Notes under the pieces: generated by a model | What the model was told of the DNA's origin: nothing | What the model saw: the letters and a program-made list of their open reading frames with translations, nothing else | Databases searched by the model: none | Source of the DNA: Streptomyces xiamenensis | GTDB lineage: Bacteria; Actinomycetota; Actinomycetes; Streptomycetales; Streptomycetaceae | Direction of reading: 5' to 3' | Assembly (NCBI RefSeq): GCF_000993785.3 | Contig: NZ_CP009922.3 | Location: forward strand, 3,348,001-3,412,000 | DNA length: 64,000 nucleotides | Program-made: the position numbers and the translations under genes | Shown here: piece by piece, positions 1 through 8,422 of the stretch | Layout of the letters: each line of letters begins with the position of its first letter | Numbering within the stretch: the first letter of the stretch is position 1

Positions 1-52
1 ACTGAACGGGTTCGGCGGCTCGTGCGTCTAACGGCGTGGAGAGGATGTGATC

Positions 53-136
53 ATGAATTGTCCGAACTGTGGCGGTAACATGCATCAAGGACCCGCGGGT
101 GACTGGGTCTGTGGCAACTGCGGGACGGTGAGCTGA
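53..136 (+). CDS. 27-residue zinc-ribbon-like small protein
   Basis: A very short ORF of 27 codons with two CxxC knuckles, CPNC at residues 3-6 and CGNC at 21-24, the spacing of a minimal treble-clef or rubredoxin-like zinc ribbon. A purine-rich GGAGAGGA stretch ends about 7 bases before the ATG and can serve as ribosome binding site. The product is small and soluble, with no signal sequence or membrane segment. It converges with the DUF1416/sulfurtransferase operon and the two are separated by a strong hairpin. Function is unknown; metal binding is inferred only from the four cysteines. Confidence 0.55.
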   Translation: MNCPNCGGNMHQGPAGDWVCGNCGTVS

Positions 137-211
137 CCGACCCAGTCGCTGATCTTGGAAACGACACCGTCCAACCAGGAATCCCAGGAATCCGAACCCC
201 CTGATACACGA

Positions 212-253
212 AGACCGCGCCCCCTCCGGCGATCACCGGAAAGGGCGCGGTCT
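212..253 (-). terminator. hairpin terminator of the sulfurtransferase operon
   Basis: Perfect 11-base arms, AGACCGCGCCC at 212-222 and its complement at 243-253, enclose an inner TCCGG/CCGGA stem. It sits about 60 bases past the end of the DUF1416 gene and also follows the small zinc-ribbon ORF, so it may act in both directions. Confidence 0.75.
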
Positions 254-315
254 GGCATTCGCGGGCCGGGCCGGGCGGGCCGTTCACCGCCGCCCCGCCG
301 TCACCGCCAAGGCCG

Positions 316-603
316 TTACAGCGCGATCGCCACCTCGGCCAGCGCACCGCGCTCGGCCAGCACCACCGTGCGGTCCGCACTCGCGCCGGGGACCAGCGCG
401 CGGACGGTCCAGGTGCCCTCGGCCGCGAAGAAGCGGAACTGGCCGGTCGCCGAGGTCGGCACCTCCGCCGTGAACTCGCCGGTGCCGTCCAGCAGTCGGA
501 CGTACCCGCTCACCGGGACCCCGTCACGCGTGAGGACGCCCTGGATGGTCGTCTGGCCCGCCGTGGCGGCGGCGTCGGGGCCGCCGGACTTCGCTCCGCA
601 CAT
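316..603 (-). CDS. DUF1416 domain protein
   Basis: A 95-residue protein starting MCGAKSGG. The rest reads like a single beta-sandwich (Thr-, Val- and Gly-rich strands such as TTIQGVLTRDGVPVSGYVRL) that matches the actinobacterial DUF1416 family. The start is chosen because GAGGA lies upstream of this ATG; an ATG 25 codons further up would run into the preceding gene. Only 17 bases separate it from the sulfurtransferase stop codon, so the two are co-transcribed. This pairing is conserved in actinobacteria and suggests a role beside sulfur transfer, but the molecular function is not known. Confidence 0.88.
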   Translation of the reverse strand: MCGAKSGGPDAAATAGQTTIQGVLTRDGVPVSGYVRLLDGTGEFTAEVPTSATGQFRFFAAEGTWTVRALVPGASADRTVVLAERGALAEVAIAL

Positions 604-620
604 GATTCCTCGATCTCCTC

Positions 621-1460
621 TTACTTGGCCGGGCCGGTCTCGACCGGGACGCCCACCAAAGAGCCGTACTCGGTCCACGAACCGTCGTAGTTCTTGACGT
701 TCTGCTGGCCCAGCAGCTCGTGCAGCACGAACCAGGTGTGCGCGGAGCGCTCACCGATGCGGCAGTACGCGATGGTGTCCTTGCCCAGATCGACGCCCTC
801 GCCCTCGTACAGCTCCGTCAGTTCCTCGTCGGAACGGAAGGTGCCGTCGTCGTTCGCGGACTTCGACCACGGGATGTTGCGGGCGGAGGGCACGTGCCCG
901 GCCACCTGCGACTGCTCCTGCGGCAGGTGCGCGGGGGCCAGCAGCTTGCCGCTGAACTCGTCGGGGGAGCGCACGTCCACCAGGTTCTGCGCGCCGATGG
1001 CCGCCACGACCTCGTCGCGGAAGGCGCGGATGGACAGGTCCTGCTCCTGCGCCCGGTACTCGGTGGCGGCGCGCTCGGGCACCTCGGCCACCAGGTCGCG
1101 GGAGTCCAGCTCCCACTTCTTGCGGCCGCCGTCCAGCAGCTTGACGTCGCCGTGGCCGTACAGCTTGAAGTACCAGTACGCGTACGCCGCGAACCAGTTG
1201 TTGTTGCCGCCGTACAGCACCACCGTGTCGTCGTTGGCGATGCCCTTGGCGGACAGCAGCTTCTCGAAGCCGGCCCGGTCGACGAAGTCACGGCGCACCG
1301 GGTCCTGGAGATCCTGCTTCCAGTCGATCCGGACGGCGTTCTTGATGTGGTTCTTCTCGTAGGCGGAGGTGTCCTCGTCCACCTCGACGATGACGACCTT
1401 GGGGTCGTCGATGTGCTGCTGGACCCAGTCGGCGTCCACGAGGACGTCACTGCGGCTCAT
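621..1460 (-). CDS. sseA: thiosulfate/3-mercaptopyruvate sulfurtransferase (rhodanese)
   Basis: This 279-residue protein has two tandem rhodanese domains, about residues 5-125 and 150-275, the usual length for TST/MST enzymes. The active-site loop CRIGERSA starts at Cys233, which would carry the persulfide; the N-terminal domain has no catalytic cysteine, as is normal. It moves sulfur from thiosulfate or mercaptopyruvate to cyanide or other thiophilic acceptors in the cytoplasm. The start MSRSDVLVDADW is chosen because GGAGAAC lies just upstream. It is first in an operon with DUF1416 and lies behind a cysteine-containing leader ORF, pointing to regulation by cysteine or sulfur supply. The symbol follows common usage for this family; mycobacterial homologues are called cysA. 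Confidence 0.92.
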   Translation of the reverse strand: MSRSDVLVDADWVQQHIDDPKVVIVEVDEDTSAYEKNHIKNAVRIDWKQDLQDPVRRDFVDRAGFEKLLSAKGIANDDTVVLYGGNNNWFAAYAYWYFKLYGHGDVKLLDGGRKKWELDSRDLVAEVPERAATEYRAQEQDLSIRAFRDEVVAAIGAQNLVDVRSPDEFSGKLLAPAHLPQEQSQVAGHVPSARNIPWSKSANDDGTFRSDEELTELYEGEGVDLGKDTIAYCRIGERSAHTWFVLHELLGQQNVKNYDGSWTEYGSLVGVPVETGPAK

Positions 1461-1620
1461 GCTCGTTCTCCTTCGGCTGTGGTGAGCGGGGGGGAGTCGT
1501 ACCGGATCGGGATGACCGGACACGTACCGGCGTACACGCGTGCCGAGACGGAGCGGGGCAGGGCGCGCCAGGGGCGCGGGGGTTCGCGGTGGTACGGCGG
1601 TACGGGGGGTGGCGCGGCTG

Positions 1621-1722
1621 TCAGCCGGCGCGGCGACAGAGCATGGCGGCGACGCGGCAGAGGTCCACTGCCCGCCGCTTGGTGAGTCCCCCGGCGGGGG
1701 TGCCCGCAGCCTGACGCATCAT
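1621..1722 (-). CDS. cysteine-containing leader peptide of the sulfurtransferase operon
   Basis: A 33-codon ORF (start codons at 1722 or 1719) that ends in RRAVDLCRVAAMLCRRAG. The RRAVDLCRV...LCRR signature is the pattern of actinobacterial leader peptides found upstream of sulfur-metabolism genes, including the cysA/DUF1416 operon in mycobacteria, where cysteine codons in the uORF act as an attenuator. It lies 160 bases before the sulfurtransferase on the same strand. The two cysteine codons near its end suggest that ribosome stalling at low Cys-tRNA controls the operon. The ribosome binding site is poor, so it may be read from a nearly leaderless transcript. Confidence 0.8.
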   Translation of the reverse strand: MMRQAAGTPAGGLTKRRAVDLCRVAAMLCRRAG

Positions 1723-1825
1723 GTCCGTGATCGTACGGATACGGTCCCCGCCCTGTCACGGGGCTTCCGGATGCTGAGACGGTGATGTCCGCTATATGAA
1801 ACGCGCCGCTGGTGGGGCCGCGCGC

Positions 1826-2557
1826 TCAGCCGACCAGGCTCAGATCGCTGCCCGTGACCGTCAGCTCCAGGCCCTCCGGGCCCGGCGTCACCGACGAGAG
1901 CGCCAGGCCGTCGGGCAGCCCGGAGATCGTCCGCTCCACGCCCGCCTGCTCCTGGATCAGGGTCTCCACCTGCGGCAGCACGGAATCGGGGATGCCCGTC
2001 AGCGCCTCGGTGTCCACCTCGACCCGCACCCGGTCGCCCTCCAGCGTGATGTCACCGGGCACGTCGCCGACATTGATGCGCTGCCCCATCACGGACGCCT
2101 GGAGGGTGATCAGCAGCCGCCCGTCCTCGGCGGGGCCGAAGGAGACCCCCAGGCCCGTGCTCTCCGAGCCGAGCAGCTCGCCGTACGCGCGGCTCAGCTC
2201 CTCGTACGTGATCAGGCCGGTGCCGTCCGCGTGCCGCGCGGTGGCGGTGGAGAAGTTGGAGCCCAGCCTCAGGTCGCGCAGCTCGATGTCCAGCTGCTCC
2301 ACGGTGACGGCGGTGCCGTCCACCTGCGCGGGGTACGAGCTGACCCCGACATCGACCCGGCTGAGGTTCTTGCCCGCGATCTGGGTGAGGAAGGGGAAAC
2401 CCTTGATCGAGACGTCCGGCGTCTCCGACAGACCCAGGGAGGTCTGGGCGCGGGAGGCGACCTCGTTCTCCGCCCAGGACACCGAGAGCCGGTCGGCCGC
2501 GGTGAAGAGCACGCCGAGGACGACGAGCACGATCAGTGATATTCGCAGAGCGCGCAT
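1826..2557 (-). CDS. LmeA-like DUF2993 protein, membrane-anchored
   Basis: A 243-residue protein with one N-terminal membrane segment or signal (residues about 3-20, ISLIVLVVLGVLFTAADRL) followed by a DUF2993 body of alternating polar and hydrophobic strands. In mycobacteria the related LmeA is a cell-envelope protein involved in lipomannan elongation; here the substrate is not known. A GGGGGA motif precedes the MRALRIS start by about 10 bases. An ATG six codons further upstream is possible but has no ribosome binding site. It stands alone, on the same strand as the sulfurtransferase operon. Confidence 0.85.
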   Translation of the reverse strand: MRALRISLIVLVVLGVLFTAADRLSVSWAENEVASRAQTSLGLSETPDVSIKGFPFLTQIAGKNLSRVDVGVSSYPAQVDGTAVTVEQLDIELRDLRLGSNFSTATARHADGTGLITYEELSRAYGELLGSESTGLGVSFGPAEDGRLLITLQASVMGQRINVGDVPGDITLEGDRVRVEVDTEALTGIPDSVLPQVETLIQEQAGVERTISGLPDGLALSSVTPGPEGLELTVTGSDLSLVG

Positions 2558-2666
2558 TCGGGTTCTATCCCCCATGGAGTGGCCGGACTGCCGCGAGCGT
2601 AACCCGGGGTTCCGTTTCGCGGCGGTCCGGCCGGAGCCTTGCAGCAGCTCCGTTACACGTGCGGGC

Positions 2667-3470
2667 TCACAGCAGCGCCCGGGCCAGCGGATACACCGCC
2701 GGGGCGGCGGCGGTCAGCGGCAGTGCCACCCCCGCGGTGAAGTGCACGAAGCGGGAGGGGAAGTCGTAGGAGGCCACGCGCAGGCCGGCCAGCGCGCACG
2801 CCCCGGCGGCCGCGCCCAGCGCCGCGCCCTTCCACAGGTCGAGATCGGCCACCTGCGCGGCCCCGGCCCCGGCGGCCGTCGCCAGCAGGAAGGCCAGGGC
2901 GGGCGCCACGAACGCCGCCGTCACCAGACCGCGCGCCACCGCCGCCACCGCGACCGCCGCCGAGGCGACCACGACCGCCGTGGAGGAGAACTCCACCGCC
3001 GCCAGATGACCGGCGGCCACCACCGTCAGCAGCGTGGAGGCGGCCGTCGCGGTCAGCGAGTCCAGGCGCTCGTCGCCCGAGCCGCGGTGCCGCAGCTGGA
3101 GCAGCACCACCAGCAGGAACCAGACCCCCAGGGTGCCGATCATGGCGGTGATGCCGTGCTCGCGGGAGGTGGACAGCAGCACGACATCGGCCGCCAGGCC
3201 GCCCGCGAACGCCAGCAGGATGCCCTGCCGGGCCGGCCACATCCCGTTCAGCCGGAACCAGCCGGCGGCGGTCACCGCCTGGAGCACGATGACCGGCCCC
3301 AGCAGCGCCCACTGCCCGTGCGGGGCGGTGACGGCGAACAGCGCCGCGAGCGCGGCGGTCAGCAGGGCGGGCTGGATCCCGGGCGGGATGATCGGCGAGG
3401 TGGCCCGGTGCGAGGCGCCTGCCGCGCGCGTGTCGCCGGGGTTACGGGTGGGGTCAGAGATCTCACTCAC
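2667..3470 (-). CDS. multi-pass integral membrane protein of unknown function
   Basis: A 267-residue, very Ala/Val/Leu-rich protein with about eight predicted membrane helices from residue 35 to the C-terminus and a short polar N-terminus. I recognise no enzyme motif. The GTG at 3470 follows a TACGAAAAT -10-like stretch, which would suit a leaderless transcript. A GTG at 3560 overlaps the stop of the MoaD-like gene as GTGA and would add 30 disordered residues by translational coupling; I cannot exclude it. Confidence 0.75.
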   Translation of the reverse strand: MSEISDPTRNPGDTRAAGASHRATSPIIPPGIQPALLTAALAALFAVTAPHGQWALLGPVIVLQAVTAAGWFRLNGMWPARQGILLAFAGGLAADVVLLSTSREHGITAMIGTLGVWFLLVVLLQLRHRGSGDERLDSLTATAASTLLTVVAAGHLAAVEFSSTAVVVASAAVAVAAVARGLVTAAFVAPALAFLLATAAGAGAAQVADLDLWKGAALGAAAGACALAGLRVASYDFPSRFVHFTAGVALPLTAAAPAVYPLARALL

Positions 3471-3556
3471 GGCGCTATTTTCGTACGGATGGACGGCGGG
3501 CCGGGCCGCCTCCCCCTCCGGGTGCTCCGCGCCGCGCCCGCGACCGGGCCCGGCGC

Positions 3557-3823
3557 TCACCGCGCCCCGCCCGCGAAGGGCGGCAGCACCTCGACGGTCG
3601 CGCCCTCCGGCAGCGTCACCGTGTCATGGCCGCGCTTGCCCACCTGCTCGCCGTTCACCAGGAAGGAGCAGCGGGCCAGCACCCGCGCGAACTCCGGCCT
3701 GGCCGCGTGCCGCTCCCGCGCCCCCGCCAGGACCCCGGCCAGGGTGGCGGCCTCGTACCCCTCCTCCGCCGTACCGGCCGCGGCTTTCGCCGCAGCCCAG
3801 TACCGGATGGTGCCGCTCGCCAT
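3557..3823 (-). CDS. MoaD/ThiS family sulfur-carrier-like protein
   Basis: An 88-residue ubiquitin-like beta-grasp protein beginning MASGTIRYWAAAK, with the typical FLVNGEQV centre and a C-terminal VEVLPPFAGG. In this family the terminal Gly-Gly is adenylated and thiocarboxylated to carry sulfur for molybdopterin, thiamine or cysteine synthesis. Here Gly-Gly is followed by Ala-Arg before the stop, so the carrier would need trimming or may not work in the classical way. It lies immediately upstream of the membrane-protein gene on the same strand and divergent from glnR. No other cofactor-synthesis gene is next to it, so its pathway cannot be assigned. Confidence 0.85.
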   Translation of the reverse strand: MASGTIRYWAAAKAAAGTAEEGYEAATLAGVLAGARERHAARPEFARVLARCSFLVNGEQVGKRGHDTVTLPEGATVEVLPPFAGGAR

Positions 3824-4047
3824 CACAATCCTCCCGCGTCGCTGTCGCACCCATGATGGCGCTTGTCCGTCCCGCTCCTTAAGACGGCCCCTGCGCAAGA
3901 TGAACTGTTTCGGTTATGCTGCTGGGCACGTAAAGGATCCGGGCGATGGCGCCATACCGGGTCCTTTTGTGCTTTCAGGGCAGAGCCGCTCGAATCGTCC
4001 CGTCGCACAGCAGCCCCGCCGCCAGGACCGAGGAAGGAACGCCCCCG

Positions 4048-4800
4048 ATGAGTTCCCTGCTTCTGCTGACCAACGCCCTCCAGCCGTCGTCGCAAGTGCT
4101 CCCCGCCCTCGAACTGCTGCTGCACAACGTCCGCGTGGCCCCGGCCGAGGGCCCCGCCCTGGTCGACGCCCCCAGCGCCGACGTCATCCTCATCGACGGC
4201 CGCAAGGACCTCCCCCAGGTCCGCTCCCTGTGCCAGCTGCTGCGCTCCACCGGGCCGGGCTGCCCGCTGCTGCTGATCGTCACCGAGGGCGGGCTCGCCG
4301 CCGTCACCGCCGACTGGGGCGTGGACGACGTGGTCCTGGACACGGCAGGTCCCGCGGAGGTCGAGGCGCGGCTGCGGCTGGCCACCGGCCGCCAGCAGCT
4401 GGTGAGCGACGACAGCCCGATGGAGATCCGCAACGGCGACCTGTCGGTCGACGAGGCCACCTACAGCGCCAAGCTCAAGGGCCGGGTCCTGGACCTCACC
4501 TTCAAGGAGTTCGAGCTGCTGAAGTACCTGGCGCAGCACCCGGGCCGGGTCTTCACCCGCGCCCAGCTCCTCCAGGAGGTCTGGGGCTACGACTACTTCG
4601 GCGGCACCCGCACCGTGGACGTCCATGTGCGGCGGCTGCGCGCCAAACTGGGCCCCGAGCACGAGTCGCTGATCGGCACCGTGCGCAACGTCGGTTACCG
4701 CTTCGTCGTTCCGGAGAAGGAGAAGCCGGCCGACGACCACGCGCGCGCGGTGACCCGCGAGGCCGAGCAGCTCGTCAAGGAGGCCGCGCGGCGCGCGTGA
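4048..4800 (+). CDS. glnR: GlnR, nitrogen-metabolism regulator (OmpR-type, atypical)
   Basis: A 250-residue OmpR-family regulator: receiver-like domain at residues 1-115 and winged-helix DNA-binding domain at about 130-225 ([33 protein letters not shown]). The sequence is close to Streptomyces GlnR as I know it, including Asp50 in ILIDGRKD. Most of the acidic pocket of true receivers is missing, in keeping with GlnR acting without a cognate kinase. GlnR activates or represses glutamine synthetase, ammonium and nitrate genes. The ATG follows GAGGAAGGA by about 9 bases. No histidine kinase gene is adjacent. The C-terminal extension is charged. Confidence 0.95.
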   Translation: MSSLLLLTNALQPSSQVLPALELLLHNVRVAPAEGPALVDAPSADVILIDGRKDLPQVRSLCQLLRSTGPGCPLLLIVTEGGLAAVTADWGVDDVVLDTAGPAEVEARLRLATGRQQLVSDDSPMEIRNGDLSVDEATYSAKLKGRVLDLTFKEFELLKYLAQHPGRVFTRAQLLQEVWGYDYFGGTRTVDVHVRRLRAKLGPEHESLIGTVRNVGYRFVVPEKEKPADDHARAVTREAEQLVKEAARRA

Positions 4801-4885
4801 ACGCCGCACCACGCGTTCACCTCCGCTTCGTCTTCCGCCCCTGGGACCTGTGTTCCGGGGGCGGTTGCGCGCGTAGACTGCCGAG

Positions 4886-5911
4886 GTGGCCAAGGTGACG
4901 CGGGACGATGTGGCGCGACTGGCGGGTACGTCGACCGCGGTCGTGAGCTATGTCATCAACAACGGACCGCGCCCCGTCGCGGCCGGTACGCGCGAGCGGG
5001 TGCTCGCCGCGATCAAGGAGCTCGGGTACCGCCCGGACCGGGTGGCGCAGGCGATGGCCTCCCAACGCACCGACCTCATAGGTCTGATCGTGCCCGACGC
5101 CCGGCAGGCGTTCTTCGCGGAGATGGCGCACGCGGTGGAACAGGCGGCGGCCGAGCGCGGAAAGATGGTGCTGGTCGGCAACTCCGACTACCGGGACGAG
5201 CGCGAGGTCCACTATCTGCGGGCGTTCCTGGGCATGCGGGTCTCGGGCCTGATCCTCATCAGCTCGGGCCCCAGCGAGCACGCCGCGGCCGAGATCGACG
5301 CCTGGGACGCCCGGGTGGTGCTGCTGCACCGGCGGCCCGACGCGATCGACGACGTGACGGTGGTGCTGGACGACATCGCCGGCGCGCAGCGGCTGACCCG
5401 GCACCTGCTGGACCACGGCCACCCCTACGTGGCCTGCCTGGGCGGCGTGGCCTCCACACCGGAGTCGGGCGACCCGGTCACCGACCACGTCACCGGCTGG
5501 CGCCGGGCGATGGACGAGGCCGGCCTGTCGACGGAGGGCCGGCTCTTCCAGGCCCCCTACAACCGGTACGACGCCTACCGGGTGGCGCTGGACCTGCTGG
5601 CGGGCCCCGACCGGCCGCCGGCGCTGGTGTGCGCCACGGACGACCAGGCGATCGGCGTGCTGCGGGCGGCCCGCGAGCTGCGCATCGAGGTGCCGCAGGA
5701 GCTGGCGGTGGCGGGCTTCGACGACGTCAAGGAAGCGGCCCTGACCGACCCGCCGCTGACGACGGTCGGCTCCGACCGGGTGGGCATGGCCCGCGCGGCG
5801 GTCGAGCTGGCGATCAACGACCAGGACGGCCCGGCCCTGGAGCGGCACCGCCAGTTCCCGGCCTCCCTGCGCGTCCGCCGCTCCTGCGGCTGCCCGGCGG
5901 AGCCGGTCTGA
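4886..5911 (+). CDS. LacI family transcriptional regulator
   Basis: A 341-residue GalR/LacI regulator: helix-turn-helix at residues 3-50 ([20 protein letters not shown], then the hinge-helix [12 protein letters not shown]), then a periplasmic-binding-protein-like effector domain from about 60 to 330. The GTG start follows a TAGACT -10 box (4874-4879) by six bases, so the mRNA is probably leaderless. A CGCP motif near the end (RRSCGCP) is common in this subfamily. Effector and targets cannot be read from the sequence; no sugar transporter is adjacent. Confidence 0.9.
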   Translation: MAKVTRDDVARLAGTSTAVVSYVINNGPRPVAAGTRERVLAAIKELGYRPDRVAQAMASQRTDLIGLIVPDARQAFFAEMAHAVEQAAAERGKMVLVGNSDYRDEREVHYLRAFLGMRVSGLILISSGPSEHAAAEIDAWDARVVLLHRRPDAIDDVTVVLDDIAGAQRLTRHLLDHGHPYVACLGGVASTPESGDPVTDHVTGWRRAMDEAGLSTEGRLFQAPYNRYDAYRVALDLLAGPDRPPALVCATDDQAIGVLRAARELRIEVPQELAVAGFDDVKEAALTDPPLTTVGSDRVGMARAAVELAINDQDGPALERHRQFPASLRVRRSCGCPAEPV

Positions 5912-6041
5912 CACCCGTCGGCCACCACCCGGCGTCACCCTGATGGCCTGCGGTCATACGTTCGGGTGAAGTGGGTCGGTAGACCTGGTTTGGGTGCTCC
6001 GTGCATGCTGGAGTGGGTGTCGGCAATGCAAGGAGTCCGCT

Positions 6042-6629
6042 GTGAGTGTGCCTGCTGTTGAACCCCCGTATGTCCGGGGAGAGACCTGGGATGAGCTCGT
6101 CAGGGTCTGGGAGGAGATGGATGTCCCCCCGGGCTGGAAGGCGGAGATCATCGAGGGGTCCATCGTCATGTCGCCCGCGCCGTCGAAGCCACACACCTTT
6201 ATCGCGACCAAGCTGCAATGGCGACTGCATCCAGCGATTCCCGATGGCTGGGACGTCTACCAGAACGTCGACGTGCGGATTCCGCTGCGCTCGGGCGTCT
6301 TCCAGCCCGACCTGGTGGTGCTGCCGGAAGCCCTGATGCTGGATGGCGTGCCCGAGACCCAGGCGGGAGACGCCGCCCTGGTCGTGGAGGTCACCTCACC
6401 CGGCAACGCGAGCCGGGACCGTGTCGAGAAGCTCGCCGGGTACGCCCGCGCCGGTGTCCCCCTCTACCTGCTCGTGGATCGCGTACCTCCGATGGGGCCC
6501 GTCATCACGCTGTTCGGCGAACCGCAGGGCGGCGTGTACCAGACCCTGTGGACCGGGAAGTTCGGTGACCCGATCCCGCTGCCCGCCCCCTTCGAGACCT
6601 CACTGGACACCAGCGACTTCCCCGGCTGA
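6042..6629 (+). CDS. Uma2 family (DUF820) PD-(D/E)XK nuclease-fold protein
   Basis: A 195-residue Uma2 protein with the family pattern: an IIEGSIVMSPAPS strand near residue 40, FQPDLVVLPEA (the PD element) and ALVVEVTSPGNASRDRVEKLAGYARAGVPLYLLVD (the ExK-like core and signature). Streptomyces genomes carry many copies and their biological role is unsettled. The GTG start is set by AAGGAG 7 bases upstream. It stands alone between lacI and the protease gene. Two related genes lie at 58 kb. Confidence 0.88.
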   Translation: MSVPAVEPPYVRGETWDELVRVWEEMDVPPGWKAEIIEGSIVMSPAPSKPHTFIATKLQWRLHPAIPDGWDVYQNVDVRIPLRSGVFQPDLVVLPEALMLDGVPETQAGDAALVVEVTSPGNASRDRVEKLAGYARAGVPLYLLVDRVPPMGPVITLFGEPQGGVYQTLWTGKFGDPIPLPAPFETSLDTSDFPG

Positions 6630-6653
6630 AAACACAGGGGAACTCTGAGGCCG

Positions 6654-6670
6654 TTCTCAGCCGCTTCTCA
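6654..6670 (+). promoter_or_regulatory. 11-bp-spaced direct repeats before the protease gene
   Basis: TTCTCA occurs at 6654-6659 and again at 6665-6670, exactly one 11-base period apart, 24 bases before the protease start. OmpR-family regulators bind such tandem half-sites, and an OmpR-type regulator is the next gene but one. Binding is inference. Confidence 0.4.
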
Positions 6671-6693
6671 TCTTCCGGGCCCACTGTCGGTGC

Positions 6694-7668
6694 ATGAGCG
6701 AAAACCAGGGGAATCAGCCGTTCCACTCCTACCCTCCGCAGCCCGGACAGGCGCCGGAGGCCGTAGCTGAAGGTCTTGCTCCGCCGGCCCGGCCGGCCTC
6801 GCACCGGGGGCGCGGCCGCCGCGCCGGGAAGTCCGTGGCGCTGCTGGCCGCCGTCGCCGTGGTCGCGGCCGGGGTGGGCGGCGGGACCGCCGCACTGCTC
6901 GGGGACGCCGGGTCGGCCGTCGCCGGGGGCGGCTCCAGCGTCAGCGGCACCAACGTCTCGGTCCACACCGACGGCACCGTCGCCTCCGTGGCCGCCGCCG
7001 TGTCGCCGTCCGTCGTGGAGATCTCCACCGGGAGCGCCACCGGCTCCGGGGTGATCCTCTCCTCCGACGGCGAGATCCTCACCAACAACCACGTCGTCTC
7101 CGGCGCCGGCCAGGTGCGGGTCACCTTCGCGGACGGCTCCACCGCCACCGCGACCGTCACCGGCTCCGACCCGGACACCGACCTCGCCGTCATCCAGGCC
7201 CAGGACGTCTCCGGGCTCACCGCCTCCACGCTCGGCGACTCCGACGCGGTGGCCGTGGGCGACCAGGTCGTGGCCATCGGTTCGCCCGAGGGGCTGTCCG
7301 GCACCGTCACCAGCGGGATCGTTTCCGCACTCGACCGGGACGTCACCGTCAGCACGGGAGACAGCTCCCAGCAGCAGCCACAGCAGCAGTGGCCCTTCGA
7401 GTACGGCGGTGGCCGCTACAACGGCGACACGGGTGACTCCACCACCACCTACCAGGCCATCCAGACCGACGCCTCCCTCAACCCCGGGAACTCCGGCGGC
7501 GCCCTCGTCAACATGAACGGCGAGGTCATCGGCATCAACTCCGCCATGTACAGCGCGTCCGCCGCATCCGGCAGTGCCGGTCTCGGCTTCGCCATCCCCG
7601 TCAACACCGTCAAGAGTGTGCTCAGCACGCTCGACGACGGAAGCTCCGGTTCGTCCCACAACGTCTGA
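6694..7668 (+). CDS. membrane-anchored trypsin-like serine protease (HtrA/PepD-like, no PDZ)
   Basis: A 324-residue S1C-type protease. Residues 1-45 are a Pro/Gln-rich cytoplasmic tail, 47-70 a membrane anchor, and the protease domain spans about 95-315. The triad is visible: His133 (TNNHVV), Asp163 (DTDLAV) and Ser267 (NPGNSGGA). A Gln/Ser-rich insert lies at 223-250. No PDZ domain follows, unlike classical HtrA. It is 16 bases upstream of the response regulator and kinase genes. In mycobacteria the HtrA-like pepD sits beside mprAB and is controlled by it, so a role in envelope stress is likely. Confidence 0.9.
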   Translation: MSENQGNQPFHSYPPQPGQAPEAVAEGLAPPARPASHRGRGRRAGKSVALLAAVAVVAAGVGGGTAALLGDAGSAVAGGGSSVSGTNVSVHTDGTVASVAAAVSPSVVEISTGSATGSGVILSSDGEILTNNHVVSGAGQVRVTFADGSTATATVTGSDPDTDLAVIQAQDVSGLTASTLGDSDAVAVGDQVVAIGSPEGLSGTVTSGIVSALDRDVTVSTGDSSQQQPQQQWPFEYGGGRYNGDTGDSTTTYQAIQTDASLNPGNSGGALVNMNGEVIGINSAMYSASAASGSAGLGFAIPVNTVKSVLSTLDDGSSGSSHNV

Positions 7669-7684
7669 TGCGAGACTGACGCGC

Positions 7685-8422
7685 ATGAGTGATGGTTCGC
7701 GGGTGCTCATCGTCGACGACGAGCCGGCCGTACGGGACGCCCTGCAGCGCTCCCTCGCCTTCGAGGGGTACGCCACCGAGACCGCCGTCGACGGCCTGGA
7801 CGCTCTCGCCACGGCCGAGCGCTACCACCCGGACGCGATCGTCCTCGACGTGCTCATGCCCCGCATGGACGGGCTCACCGCCGCCCGCCGGCTGCGCGCC
7901 GCCGGGGACCGGGTGCCGATCCTGATGCTGACCGCCCGGGACACGATCGGCGACCGGGTCAGCGGCCTCGACGCCGGGGCGGACGACTACCTCGTCAAGC
8001 CCTTCGAACTCGATGAGCTGCTCGCCCGGCTGCGGGCGCTGCTGCGCCGCAGCGGCTACGCCCGACCGGGCGGCGCCGGCGCCGGGGACGGCCGCGACGG
8101 CGCCCCCGACCCGGACGCCGGGCTGCTGGTCTTCGGCGAACTGCGGATGGACCCCACCACCCGGGAGGTACGGCGCGGCCCCCGCCCCGTCGAGCTGACC
8201 CGCACCGAGTACACCCTGCTGGAGCTGTTCCTCACCCACCCCCGCCAGGTCCTCACCCGCGAGCAGATCCTGCACGCCGTCTGGGGCTTCGACTACGAGC
8301 CGTCGTCCAACTCGCTGGACGTCTACGTCATGTATCTGCGCCGCAAGACCGAGGCCGGCGGCGAACCGCGCCTGGTGCACACCGTGCGCGGCGTCGGCTA
8401 CGTGCTGCGGGACGGCCAGTGA
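7685..8422 (+). CDS. OmpR-family response regulator (MprA-like)
   Basis: A 245-residue regulator with a complete receiver: acidic pocket IVDDEP at 9-14, phospho-acceptor Asp55 (VLDVLMP), Thr83 region and Lys105 (VKPF), then a Gly/Ala/Asp-rich linker (115-137) and a winged-helix domain (about 150-243). It is followed by its kinase with a GTGA overlap, so the two are translated together. The upstream protease gene is probably in the same operon or regulon. Confidence 0.92.
   Translation: MSDGSRVLIVDDEPAVRDALQRSLAFEGYATETAVDGLDALATAERYHPDAIVLDVLMPRMDGLTAARRLRAAGDRVPILMLTARDTIGDRVSGLDAGADDYLVKPFELDELLARLRALLRRSGYARPGGAGAGDGRDGAPDPDAGLLVFGELRMDPTTREVRRGPRPVELTRTEYTLLELFLTHPRQVLTREQILHAVWGFDYEPSSNSLDVYVMYLRRKTEAGGEPRLVHTVRGVGYVLRDGQ

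Noticed and set aside
1812..4898. A 1028-codon open frame on the plus strand.
   Set aside because: It is antisense to the LmeA-like, membrane and MoaD-like genes and runs out of frame through glnR. Long stop-free shadows are common in very GC-rich DNA; its product is Arg/Gly/Pro noise.
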